Counted from the stretch's first letter, positions 24,675-32,283 are shown. The stretch: DNA of 32,889 bases from Balneolia bacterium (GCA_003566395.1 PXDL01000065.1:1-32889); one strand, 5' to 3'. Numbers and translations: made by a program. Notes: generated by a model from the sequence alone, not told the origin.

Positions 24675-25514
24675 TTAGCGGTTTACGGATAATACAACAG
24701 CTTTTACCCCCTCATCAGTTTCAATGACCAACGCGCCGTTGAGAACGTTGGGAGGGGACGAGCGGTAGCGCGAAGTTTTGAGCTCAAGCCAAAGATCCCC
24801 GTCCGAATAGACGGCCTTTTGCTCTGCCGATGGTTCGATTACATCATCCTCGTGAGGAAAAAAGTGAATGCTGCGGAGCGCTTGTTCGGCCGGGACGCCT
24901 TCACCCTGCAATCTGAGGATAACCTGATCTCCGTCGGCCGTAAACGCTGCATCAAGGGTGTGGTCTTCCTTCGGGATTTTCGCCCTGAATCGATCGAAGG
25001 TATCCTGAACTTGCTCGTTGAGACGGGACTCCTGTCCGGAAATTTCTATAGTGAACGCATGGGTTTCGAAAGCGGGAAGGCATACATCGTCGCAGACCAG
25101 ATATTCAAGGGAGGCCGTGATTTCGTATGATCCGGGCGCCACACCTTCCGTAACAGAAAAGGGAATCAGAAGCATGGTTTCGTCCTTATATCCATGCGTG
25201 ATAAGATGTTCTTCGCGGAAAATAGCCGGATAGGGCCATTTTACGGCTTCAAACTGAAATCCTTCCGGCGCGTCCCATTCAATGCCCGCCGGAATACCGG
25301 AGTCACCGGGATTCTGCCAGTAGGTGTGCCATCCGTCGGCAAGATCGAACCGGAGGCCTGCCTCAGACGATGAACCTGTTTGCAAAACGTCATGGGCGGG
25401 AAAGAGGGAAACATCGGCATATTCAGAACCGGGACTCGGCTGTGCATGCAGATCGGCTGCCGAACAAAGCGAAGTTGAGACCAATAAACCGAAGAAAAAT
25501 AATGCCTGTTTCAT
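24675..25514 (-). CDS. Stand-alone DsbD N-terminal (alpha) domain protein
   Basis: The 279-residue product has a signal peptide (MKQALFFFGLLVSTSLCSA, cleavage near LHA) and matches the periplasmic N-terminal domain of DsbD/ScsB: DGWHTYWQNPGDSGIPAG near 60-77, WPYPAIF, HGYKDETMLLIPF and YLVCDDVCLPAFE with the redox cysteine pair at about 141 and 145. The second half contains a further beta-rich domain without cysteines. The transmembrane and C-terminal thioredoxin domains of full DsbD are missing, so it needs a partner to supply reducing power; the adjacent redoxin is the obvious candidate. Confidence 0.85.
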   Translation of the reverse strand: MKQALFFFGLLVSTSLCSAADLHAQPSPGSEYADVSLFPAHDVLQTGSSSEAGLRFDLADGWHTYWQNPGDSGIPAGIEWDAPEGFQFEAVKWPYPAIFREEHLITHGYKDETMLLIPFSVTEGVAPGSYEITASLEYLVCDDVCLPAFETHAFTIEISGQESRLNEQVQDTFDRFRAKIPKEDHTLDAAFTADGDQVILRLQGEGVPAEQALRSIHFFPHEDDVIEPSAEQKAVYSDGDLWLELKTSRYRSSPPNVLNGALVIETDEGVKAVVLSVNR

Positions 25515-25678
25515 ACTGCGCTGTTAAAAGGTGATGCAGCTGCACGAAATAGTTGAAATGGCGCAACCCGGGAAAGACAATTTATCTGTATGCAGCTAAA
25601 CACACAATATACAGCACTATGATTTAAGCTATTTAACAATCATCAGGAAACCGGTGGCATCACCCTTGCCGGAAATGA

Positions 25679-25704
25679 AAAGCCCGGCAGGGTAACCGGG
25701 CTTT
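25679..25704 (-). terminator. Rho-independent terminator after the alkaline phosphatase
   Basis: AAAGCCCGG (25679-25687) pairs with CCGGGCTTT (25696-25704) around an eight-base loop; on the - strand it is followed by TCATTTCC and lies 12 bases after the stop at 25717. Confidence 0.85.
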
Positions 25705-25716
25705 CTGTATCGGAAA

Positions 25717-27177
25717 TCAGGAATCGGCGTAAGCCCGAACGCCCGCCATTTCTACCATTAAATCGAAAAGCTGGGTGTTACGGACGAAAGTTGGGAGGCT
25801 GTCCGCGCCCGGTCCCCAGGCCGCGAGCTCAACATAGTCTGAAGTGTGGTTGGTGCCGATGAAATAAATGCCGTTGTAATTGGCAAGAACGCCTGCAAGC
25901 ACGGCACCAGGTCCGGACCGGTCATGAAACGGGGCCTTGAATTCACCCCGGAAAGATTGAGCGGCCATTTCGGCTTCTTCCCTGGTGATTTCGGTACGCG
26001 TAGCATATTCCACCAGTTCCCGGACTTTTGATGCGGTAATGGAATCAAGCCCGTCCATAGACCAGTGAAAGCCCAGTTCACCGTACATCCACTCAAAACT
26101 GCGGCGGTAGCGGTGCATGGTATCGAGCATAGCTGGGGAGTCGCCGTATCCGCTTCCAAGCCCGCTCAGTCCCGGATTGGCATTCCCGTGATCGGTGGTG
26201 ATAATCACAAGAGTGTCGTCTCTTCCCTCGGTAAATTTCATCACTTCGCCGATTGCATCGTCAAAGGCTATCTGATCATAAATTAACCCGGCGGGATCAT
26301 TACCGTGAGCCGCGTGATCTACCCGTCCGCCCTCAATCTGAAGTATAAAGCCGTTGTTGCGGGATGAAAGTTTGTTTAGCGCTTTTTCGGTCATTTCGGC
26401 CAGGGTAGGCACACTTTCTCCGAGTTCCTGAATGTGTTCGTGATCTACTGTGTAGGGCAGGTGGGAGTCGTAAAACAGCCCGAGAAGTTTTTTGTCGGCC
26501 GGTGCGGCTTCAAGCTCGGCTTTGCTTTGAACGATGGAATAGTTTTTATCGCGAAAAACCTTAAAAATATCTTTGCCGTCTTCGCGGCGTTCGGCATCAA
26601 AATGGCGACGTCCGCCACCCATAAGCAAATCGTAGTCGCGCTCTGAGTACTGTTCGGCAATTTCGTCTTCCATCTGTCTTGAAGGCATATTGATAGCAAA
26701 TCCGGCAGGCGTGGCATGGGTGATACGCGTAGTGGTAACCAATCCTGTGGCTTTACCTGCATCCCGGAAAATTTCGCAAATGGTTTTATACTGCTCGTCG
26801 TTTGGCCCCCAGTTTACCCGGCCGTTGTCGATTCTGTGACCCGATCCCCAGGAAGAGGCGGCTGCTGCAGAACCGGTTACGTTGGAATTCCGGGAGGCCA
26901 TATCCATGAGGCCCCGGAAATGCGGGCGGTCCGATTCGTAGAGTTTAATCCAGTTCGAGGAATCCCCATACTGCTCTTTTTTTACTTTATCTGCCAGAGC
27001 GAGGGTGCCGCTGCTCATGCCGTCGGAAACAAGGAAAATGATGTTTTTAGCATCGCCGTTTGCGGATTTCCCGTTTTTTCGGTTAAAAGCGGTACCGGTA
27101 AAGCTGCTGCCGAGGGCGAGCGTTGAAAGAGCGCTTGTTTTTAGAAAGTCTTTTCGGCTGAATCGGTTTTTACTCAT
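25717..27177 (-). CDS. Alkaline phosphatase (PhoA superfamily), Tat-type signal
   Basis: Metal-dependent phosphomonoesterase that releases phosphate from organic phosphates outside the inner membrane. The 486-residue protein starts with NRFSRKDFLKTSAL, a Tat-like signal with Arg-Lys in place of twin Arg. Metal and catalytic blocks are present: FLVSDGMSSG, VTGSAAAASSWGSG with the nucleophilic serine, EGGRVDHAAHGND, ITTDHGNA, and GTNHTSDYVELAAWGPGAD with the late histidine ligand. The residue before the nucleophilic serine is Gly where E. coli PhoA has Asp101. Its terminator is directly downstream. The gene lies just downstream of the arsenosugar operon but is separated from it by a hairpin. 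Confidence 0.92.
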   Translation of the reverse strand: MSKNRFSRKDFLKTSALSTLALGSSFTGTAFNRKNGKSANGDAKNIIFLVSDGMSSGTLALADKVKKEQYGDSSNWIKLYESDRPHFRGLMDMASRNSNVTGSAAAASSWGSGHRIDNGRVNWGPNDEQYKTICEIFRDAGKATGLVTTTRITHATPAGFAINMPSRQMEDEIAEQYSERDYDLLMGGGRRHFDAERREDGKDIFKVFRDKNYSIVQSKAELEAAPADKKLLGLFYDSHLPYTVDHEHIQELGESVPTLAEMTEKALNKLSSRNNGFILQIEGGRVDHAAHGNDPAGLIYDQIAFDDAIGEVMKFTEGRDDTLVIITTDHGNANPGLSGLGSGYGDSPAMLDTMHRYRRSFEWMYGELGFHWSMDGLDSITASKVRELVEYATRTEITREEAEMAAQSFRGEFKAPFHDRSGPGAVLAGVLANYNGIYFIGTNHTSDYVELAAWGPGADSLPTFVRNTQLFDLMVEMAGVRAYADS

Positions 27178-27231
27178 AGTGGTCAGGTATTAGATTAAAA
27201 GATCGGGATATAATCGCATCAAAATAGAAAA

Positions 27232-27253
27232 ACGCGGGCACACTTTCCCGCAT
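27232..27253 (-). terminator. Probable terminator of the arsenosugar operon
   Basis: On the - strand GCGGG pairs with CCCGC (extended by a G-T and an A-T pair) around an eight-base loop, followed by GTTTTTC. It lies about 97 bases after the stop of the TIGR04283-like glycosyltransferase and 55 bases upstream of the alkaline phosphatase start. Confidence 0.6.
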
Positions 27254-27349
27254 CTGTCCCGGACAGCTTAATAGAAAGCAAACATCCTAAAATAATGAGG
27301 CGATCGGTCGCGCGTGTTATGATGCCGTTAACTTTTGCGCTGCCGTGCT

Positions 27350-28063
27350 TCACACATTAGAGCGCTGAACGGTATCTCTGTAGAATCTCACCAGCACCTC
27401 TTGGGAAGCCCCGGCATAAAACAGCAAAAAGATGACTGTAAATATCAACTGAAGCCGCACAAACCCGTTTTCCCGATATTTTCTGGCCGATGTGACGACC
27501 TCGGCATCCATCACCCTGAATGTTGCTCTTTTGCGAAGTTTACGGATGAAATCATTGTCCTCCATCACCAGAAGCGATTCATCAAATCCGTTGAGAGCGT
27601 TGAAGGCGTGCCTTTGTACGAACAGGCTTTGGTCGCCATAACGGAAGGGCAGCAGGTCGAAGCGGGTGAACCAGCCGTAGAGTTTCATAACGGCCCGCTG
27701 TTCATCGAATCGAAGCCTGAAGCATCCGGCCTCGGACGATCGTGAGGCTGCGCGAATTTGTTGAAGAAAGCCGGCGGGTGGAAAGGTATCGGCATGGAGG
27801 AAGTAGAGCAAATCGCCCCGGCTTTGCGTAGCTCCGTAATTCATTTGAGCCGCCCGGCCTTTCCGGGGTGACTGAAGCACCTTGAAATTATGAGATGCAA
27901 TGACGTCCGCCGTCCGATCCGGGCTGCCTGCATCCACTAAAAGACACTCACATGAAGGGTCCGAATCCAGCTCATCCCGCAGCCTTTCAAGAAGCAGTCC
28001 GATTTCTCCCGCTTCATTATAAACTGGAATAATTATGCTTATAAAGGGTGAAGAACCGGACAT
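27350..28063 (-). CDS. Family 2 glycosyltransferase, TIGR04283-type (arsenosugar-associated)
   Basis: GT-A fold glycosyltransferase. The 237-residue protein begins ISIIIPVYNEAGEIGLLL, has the nucleotide-sugar region LLVDAGSPDRTADVI, SPRKGRAAQMNYGA and the acidic motif FLHADTFPP near residue 93, then GCFRLRF and the acceptor-side block YGDQSLFVQR and GGFDES-like LNGFDES. These are the blocks of the TIGR04283 family, which is found next to arsS in arsenosugar loci. A hydrophobic segment near residues 205-220 may attach it to the membrane. Forty-three bases separate it from the preceding gene. The sugar transferred is not known. Confidence 0.85.
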   Translation of the reverse strand: MSGSSPFISIIIPVYNEAGEIGLLLERLRDELDSDPSCECLLVDAGSPDRTADVIASHNFKVLQSPRKGRAAQMNYGATQSRGDLLYFLHADTFPPAGFLQQIRAASRSSEAGCFRLRFDEQRAVMKLYGWFTRFDLLPFRYGDQSLFVQRHAFNALNGFDESLLVMEDNDFIRKLRKRATFRVMDAEVVTSARKYRENGFVRLQLIFTVIFLLFYAGASQEVLVRFYRDTVQRSNV

Positions 28064-28106
28064 GTAAGCACGGTATCCTTAAATTTTATGTATGCGGGGC
28101 AAGCGG

Positions 28107-28733
28107 TTAGAAAGATACAGGGTGATGGGCATCGAGGTGATGCGCCAGAACCCGGTAATCCTCCACCGTATCCAGATCGCTGAGTTTTTCGAGCTGGGTG
28201 AAGGAGGCTTCCTCGTTTCGAATGAGTTCGAGTGTTTGTTGATAAACCTGCCCGTGGCTCCAGTCGCTCAGTCCGAATATACGTGTGTGATCTTTATTCA
28301 TCCCCATCAAATAATAGCCGCCGTCTTCGGCAGGACCGGCCACGATATCGGTTGCCGTAAGGGCTGCGAAAGCCTGATCGAGGTGATGCGTTCTCAGCTG
28401 CGGGCAGTCACTCCCGATGATGCAGATTCGCTCGTAACCTTCATCGAAAAGCTCACGGAAGGCCGCTTTCATCCGTTTGCCGAGATCTCCGTTTTGCTGC
28501 AATCTGAGATAAAAACGGTCCGGTAGGCCGGCGTTGTTTGCAATCACGGGCGTAAAATAGACAAAGACATCTGCATCAACCCGTTCGGCTGCATCAAAGG
28601 TGAGGGCTATGAGTGTGCGATACACCTTGAGGGTGGCATCAGGCCCGAGGCTGGCTTCAAGTCGCGTTTTGACCTTGCCGGGCTGCGGGTTTTTGACAAA
28701 AATAATGAGCGCTTTGTCGGAGGAAGAGCTCAC
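28107..28733 (-). CDS. TIGR04282-type glycosyltransferase (DUF2064, arsenosugar-associated)
   Basis: Nucleotidyl/glycosyltransferase-like protein of the DUF2064/TIGR04282 group, which occurs with arsS and the TIGR04283 enzyme. Family blocks: ALIIFVKNPQPGKVKTRL near the N-terminus, GDLGKRMKAAFRELF, IIGSDCPQLRTHHLDQAF and GPAEDGGYYLMGM. The product is 208 residues from a GTG at 28733. I chose this start because it overlaps the arsS stop as GTGA and has GCGGAGGC eight bases or so upstream; a TTG at 28751 would be in frame but lies before that site. Confidence 0.87.
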   Translation of the reverse strand: MSSSSDKALIIFVKNPQPGKVKTRLEASLGPDATLKVYRTLIALTFDAAERVDADVFVYFTPVIANNAGLPDRFYLRLQQNGDLGKRMKAAFRELFDEGYERICIIGSDCPQLRTHHLDQAFAALTATDIVAGPAEDGGYYLMGMNKDHTRIFGLSDWSHGQVYQQTLELIRNEEASFTQLEKLSDLDTVEDYRVLAHHLDAHHPVSF

Positions 28734-29785
28734 GTTGTGGTGCCTCCGCAACTGCTTCCCGCCCCGGCCGTGCAGCCGAAACAGTGCTGATTCACTCTGA
28801 TTTCGCGGTTTAACAGAGCTTCAGGGTCGAAATCGCTGATATGCCGGGATTCTTCGGTTTCAACCGGAATTTCGAGCATCTGATTAAAGTCGCAATCGTA
28901 GAGGGTGCCGTTCCAGCTTACAGAAATAGTATTGCGGCACATCACACCTTCAGCCGCCGCAGGGTTGTAGGCCCTGACGAGCTTTTCCATATAATCGTCA
29001 AGATTACCGGACTTTACCAAAAACTCCAGATACCGGCTTATAGGCAGGTTGGTGATGGTAAAAAGCTCATTAAACTCAATGCCGTGTTTGCGCATCAGGT
29101 TGTTTTTGAAATCGGCTTCCAGAGCCTTTTGATCGCCGGGAAGAAAAGCACCGGCGGGATTATATACCAAATTTAGAACAAGGCCGGTGCCTTCTTTACC
29201 ATATCCGATTTCATTCAGTTTGTGAAGCGCTTCAATGGAGCGGTCGTAGGTACCCTCACCGCGCTGTTTGTCGGTGGTGTATTTGTTGTAAAAGGGAAGA
29301 GAGCAGGTAACTTCCACCCCGTGCTTCTTGAAAAACTCCGGGAAGGCGCGGAATTTTGGGTTGGTCACCAGAATGGTGAGGTTAGACCGGACGATGACCG
29401 TTCGCCCCGGTTTGCTGATGCGTTCCACCAGCCACCGGAAATCGGGATGCATTTCCGGGGCGCCACCGGTCAGGTCCACCGTTTCGGCATCCAGGGCTTC
29501 AATGGCCTGAATGCAATATTCCAGATTTTCGCGAGACATTTTCTCCTTACGGTCCGGACCTGCATCCACGTGGCAATGTTTGCAGGTCATATTACACATA
29601 TACCCGAGGTTGATCTGGAAAATATCGATGCCTGTCGGCTTTAGCGGAGACAGTCCGCTCTGCTCCAGCATCTGATCAAAACGGGGGAGCGTACACAGTA
29701 CAGGTGAGTGATTGTTGATCACTCTTAGTTGTTCGGCAGGATCTTTTAGAGCGTGTGAGCGTGAAGTGAGAGAGGTTACATCCAT
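28730..29785 (-). CDS. arsS: Radical SAM enzyme ArsS of arsenosugar biosynthesis
   Basis: Members of this family transfer the 5'-deoxyadenosyl group of S-adenosylmethionine onto dimethylarsinate, forming the precursor of arsenosugars. The 351-residue protein has the radical-SAM cluster motif YMCNMTCKHCHVDAG with cysteines at about 64, 68 and 71, the SAM-binding VDLTGGAPEM near residue 103, and a C-terminal cysteine-rich end HCFGCTAGAGSSCGG expected to hold additional Fe-S ligands. This combination, and the two flanking glycosyltransferases and AhpD-like protein, identify the arsenosugar branch. Start overlaps the preceding stop by one base (TAATG). Confidence 0.93.
   Translation of the reverse strand: MDVTSLTSRSHALKDPAEQLRVINNHSPVLCTLPRFDQMLEQSGLSPLKPTGIDIFQINLGYMCNMTCKHCHVDAGPDRKEKMSRENLEYCIQAIEALDAETVDLTGGAPEMHPDFRWLVERISKPGRTVIVRSNLTILVTNPKFRAFPEFFKKHGVEVTCSLPFYNKYTTDKQRGEGTYDRSIEALHKLNEIGYGKEGTGLVLNLVYNPAGAFLPGDQKALEADFKNNLMRKHGIEFNELFTITNLPISRYLEFLVKSGNLDDYMEKLVRAYNPAAAEGVMCRNTISVSWNGTLYDCDFNQMLEIPVETEESRHISDFDPEALLNREIRVNQHCFGCTAGAGSSCGGTTT
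28742..28749 (-). promoter_or_regulatory. Ribosome-binding site selecting the GTG start at 28733
   Basis: GCGGAGGC on the - strand, eight bases before the GTG at 28733, within the last codons of arsS. It decides the start of the downstream glycosyltransferase. Confidence 0.65.
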
Positions 29786-30120
29786 TACATTCCCAGGCGT
29801 TTGGTTTTATTCATCATTTGCACCCCGTGAACGAGTGTGGCCCCTCCGCGGATAGCGCAGGCAACGTGCACGGCTTCCATCATCTGTGTTTCATTTGCCC
29901 CTTTTTCAAGGGATGCTTCGGTATAGGCATCGATGCAGTACGGACACTGAACCGTATGCGCTACGGCCAGAGCAATAAGTGCTTTCTCCCGGGCCGTGAG
30001 TTCGCCTTCCTCAAAAACCTGATTATAATAGTCGAAAAACTTTTCGCCGAGTACAGGCTCGAAATCACCAATATCGCCGAATTTGGCAAGGTCTTTTGAA
30101 TCGTAATAAGAGTTTTGCAT
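29785..30120 (-). CDS. AhpD-like carboxymuconolactone-decarboxylase-fold protein (arsenosugar-associated)
   Basis: The 111-residue protein has the CMD/AhpD fold with the redox pair in HTVQCPYCIDAYTEAS (cysteines at about 59 and 62). The histidine usual in AhpD at CxxCxxxH is tyrosine, as in the peroxidase-like proteins that accompany arsS. It starts the four-gene - strand operon and overlaps arsS by one base. Its role in the pathway is not established; handling of a reactive or thiol-bound arsenic intermediate is a guess. Confidence 0.88.
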   Translation of the reverse strand: MQNSYYDSKDLAKFGDIGDFEPVLGEKFFDYYNQVFEEGELTAREKALIALAVAHTVQCPYCIDAYTEASLEKGANETQMMEAVHVACAIRGGATLVHGVQMMNKTKRLGM

Positions 30121-30431
30121 ACTGAATATGTGTAAGGTTTATGTAAGGGTTATTGATGCACCTTTAACGTACATTACAGGGTCGCCATTCATTGTCATAT
30201 ATCAGACATTTCCGCGCGCATGTGTTACTCGTGATGCTTCGAAACAGTTCCGCTTCACCGGCCGTTAGGTATCGGGCTTTTTCAGGTGTAAAGTATATAG
30301 CCGAAAAAACGATGCCGGACGGAGAGTAATTTTCCTCATAAGTAGTAATATGAACGGCAATTTGTATATTTGGCGACGAAAAAAATCACAGGATAAATTA
30401 ATCATCTATCATTTAACTTAGCATAAAATAC
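30121..30431. other. 311-bp divergent control region between the arsenosugar operon and an outer-membrane gene
   Basis: Contains the 5' flank of the arsenosugar operon on the left and a TATATTTG promoter box for the + strand gene at 30365-30372. Two similar words, GTAAGG and GTAAGGG, lie close together near 30132-30149 just upstream of the operon. I see no recognised ArsR operator, RNA or further ORF. Confidence 0.5.
30365..30372 (+). promoter_or_regulatory. Putative -7 promoter box for the outer-membrane gene
   Basis: TATATTTG matches TAnnTTTG and lies 59 bases before the ATG at 30432. A -33 TTTG at normal spacing was not found. Confidence 0.45.
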
Positions 30432-30923
30432 ATGAATACATCTCATTTGACAGGTTTTTTGGTCGCTGTCATTCTAATAGCAGCCACGGCTGTTCTTCCG
30501 ACTCAACATGCCGAAGCTCAAAATCAAAGCGGCGGAAATTTCGGTATCGGGGTCATTCTCGGTGAACCGACCGGTATAACACCCAAAATATGGGTAAGCG
30601 GTTCTACCTCTTTTGCTGCCGGTGTTGCCTGGTCGTTCAGCGGCAATAATACCATGCACTTACATCTGGATTACCAGCAGCATAATTTTAATTTAATTCG
30701 TGTTGAAAAGGGAACCATGAGCCTGTATTACGGTATCGGCGGGCGCATCCTTTTTCGTGAAAACAGAGACGACAAAGTCGGTATTCGTTTCCCGCTCGGG
30801 TTAAACTACCAGTTTGCCGATGCACCTATAGAGCTGTTTATGGAAGTAGCTCCGGTGCTTGATCTTGCGCCTTCCACCGATTTTTCTGCCAACGGCGGTA
30901 TCGGATTCCGTTATTTTTTCTGA
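30432..30923 (+). CDS. Small outer-membrane beta-barrel protein (hypothetical)
   Basis: The 163-residue product has a signal peptide (hydrophobic LVAVILIAATAVLP, cleavage near AEAQ). The mature part is short beta strands of alternating residues: FGIGVILGEPTG, FAAGVAWSFSG, MHLHLDYQQHNF, LYYGIGGRILF, VGIRFPLGLNYQF, IELFMEVAPVLD, and a last strand GIGFRYFF ending in phenylalanine, as outer-membrane barrels do. Six to eight strands fit a small barrel. Function unknown. It is monocistronic with its own promoter box and terminator hairpins. Confidence 0.75.
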   Translation: MNTSHLTGFLVAVILIAATAVLPTQHAEAQNQSGGNFGIGVILGEPTGITPKIWVSGSTSFAAGVAWSFSGNNTMHLHLDYQQHNFNLIRVEKGTMSLYYGIGGRILFRENRDDKVGIRFPLGLNYQFADAPIELFMEVAPVLDLAPSTDFSANGGIGFRYFF

Positions 30924-30953
30924 TTAAAATCTGAAAGCTAGTTCCATGGCATA

Positions 30954-30997
30954 AACAAAGGCGATGCAATAAAATCAGGAAGGACTTCGCCTTTGTT
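30954..30997 (+). terminator. First hairpin downstream of the outer-membrane gene
   Basis: AACAAAGGCGA (30954-30964) pairs perfectly with TCGCCTTTGTT (30987-30997) across a 22-base loop, 30 bases after the stop. No T run follows, so this may act in RNA stability rather than termination. Confidence 0.55.
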
Positions 30998-31010
30998 AAC
31001 GTTTTCGCAT

Positions 31011-31047
31011 AAAAAAAACCGCTCCGGAAATCCGAAGCGGTTTTTTT
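31011..31047. terminator. Bidirectional rho-independent terminator
   Basis: A run of eight A precedes CCGCT-CGGA, which pairs with TCCG-AGCGG (one opposed pair), followed by seven T. The symmetric A and T runs serve both the + strand outer-membrane gene and the convergent mscS-type gene that ends at 31072. Confidence 0.93.
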
Positions 31048-31071
31048 ATGCTTATTAAATTCAGCCTGACT

Positions 31072-31887
31072 TTAGTCCTTCTGCTGATATAGGTGAACAT
31101 CGCGCTGTGGAAACGGGATGCTTAGTCCTTCTTTGTCGAAGGTCTTATAAACCTGTTCGTTCATTTTGAAGAAGACGCCCCAGAAATCACTTGCGTTTAC
31201 CCATGCACGAACTGTGAAATCCACGGAGCTGTCGCCCAGTTCCTTAATTGCTATAAACGGAGCCGGATCTTTGAGAATACGTTCATCGGCGGCTATAAGG
31301 CGATTCAGCACTTCATAAGCTTTGTCGGCATCATCGCCGTAAGCAATACCGAAGGTCCAGTCCACACGCCGGGTGGGCATAATGGAAAAATTGGTAACGG
31401 TGCCGGTTGAGAGTGGGCCGTTGGGAATAATCACAATCTTGTTGTCGGGAGTGTTAAGATAGGTTTTGAAGATGTGAATCTCCTTAACCGTTCCCATATA
31501 ACCCTGGGCGTCGATAAAATGGCCTACCCTGAAAGGACGGAACAACAGAATCATGACACCGCCTGCAAAGTTCTGCAAGGTCCCGGAAAGGGCCAGACCC
31601 ACGGCAAGGCCGGCGGCACCAAGAATGGCGATGAAGCTCGTCATTTCGACGCCGAGCATGCTCAGTGCCGTAATGTAAACCATTATTTTTAGTAAAACGG
31701 AAGCAAAATCTGCCAGAAATGTGCGAAGTGTAGCTTCGGTTTCGCTTTTCTCGAGACCTTTTCTGATACCGGAAACAATGAATTTTACTATCCAAAGACC
31801 GACAACGAGCGTAACTATGGCCCAGACCAAATTCATGCCGTACTGAACCACAATATCGGTGAGCATTTCCTGATTTATATCAAACAT
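31072..31887 (-). CDS. mscS: MscS-type small-conductance mechanosensitive channel
   Basis: Inner-membrane channel that opens on hypo-osmotic shock. At 271 residues it is close to E. coli MscS in size. It has three membrane helices; the pore helix is the Gly/Ala-rich ILGAAGLAVGLALSGTLQN near 90-108, followed by FAGGVMILLFRPFRVGHFI and the beta domain with GYMGTVKEIHIFKTYL and VIIPNGPLSTGTVTNFS, all hallmarks of the family. The C-terminal cage ends SIPFPQRDVHLYQ. It is a single gene; its upstream region has a long-range inverted repeat. Confidence 0.95.
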   Translation of the reverse strand: MFDINQEMLTDIVVQYGMNLVWAIVTLVVGLWIVKFIVSGIRKGLEKSETEATLRTFLADFASVLLKIMVYITALSMLGVEMTSFIAILGAAGLAVGLALSGTLQNFAGGVMILLFRPFRVGHFIDAQGYMGTVKEIHIFKTYLNTPDNKIVIIPNGPLSTGTVTNFSIMPTRRVDWTFGIAYGDDADKAYEVLNRLIAADERILKDPAPFIAIKELGDSSVDFTVRAWVNASDFWGVFFKMNEQVYKTFDKEGLSIPFPQRDVHLYQQKD

Positions 31888-31926
31888 AGAGGTTTAGTTT
31901 AAGTTAGAGTAGATATTCTTCTTGAT

Positions 31927-32002
31927 GGTTTGATAAATACACCAATTCGCCGATTGTTTGCCGCAGGTTAGCGTTAAACATGTCTCACAGCTTTATCAAA
32001 CC
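31927..32002. repeat. Perfect 11-bp inverted repeat upstream of mscS
   Basis: GGTTTGATAAA (31927-31937) and TTTATCAAACC (31992-32002) are exact inverse copies separated by 54 bases. The left arm lies 40 bases before the mscS start codon, a position suited to a paired regulator-binding site. Confidence 0.75.
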
Positions 32003-32193
32003 TTGTAATAATAATATGGACTGAAAATACTGGTTTTTTGAAAGATGCCAAATGGAAGAGGCATTAAAGAGAGCACCAACGCAACCGGCAGGGTTCAGCG
32101 TTCAACGTCAGATCTGTAGTGGAACTTTAGCGAGTCCGGGTGACTCCTTTAGTGGTAAAGCACATGCGAAGCGAATGGGTTATTAGGAATACC

Positions 32194-32208
32194 TTCTTTT
32201 GAAAAGAA
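32194..32208. promoter_or_regulatory. 15-base palindrome upstream of the SDR gene
   Basis: TTCTTTT-G-AAAAGAA is perfectly symmetric about one base and lies about 75 bases before the SDR start. It could be an operator; the low complexity makes chance possible. Confidence 0.35.
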
Positions 32209-32283
32209 CTATTTTGGAGGGATATTTTTTAGGAAAAGATGATATAACCCGACAATCGGAATCTTTTAACTACGGCTACCTAA

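Larger units (their letters stand above)
31888..32283. other. 396-bp gap between mscS and the SDR gene, rich in symmetric sequences
   Basis: Holds an 11-bp inverted repeat (31927-31937 and 31992-32002), a CTTTAG...GAGTC...GACTC...CTTTAG arrangement near 32125-32152, and a 15-base palindrome at 32194-32208. No ORF or recognised RNA is supported. Confidence 0.5.
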
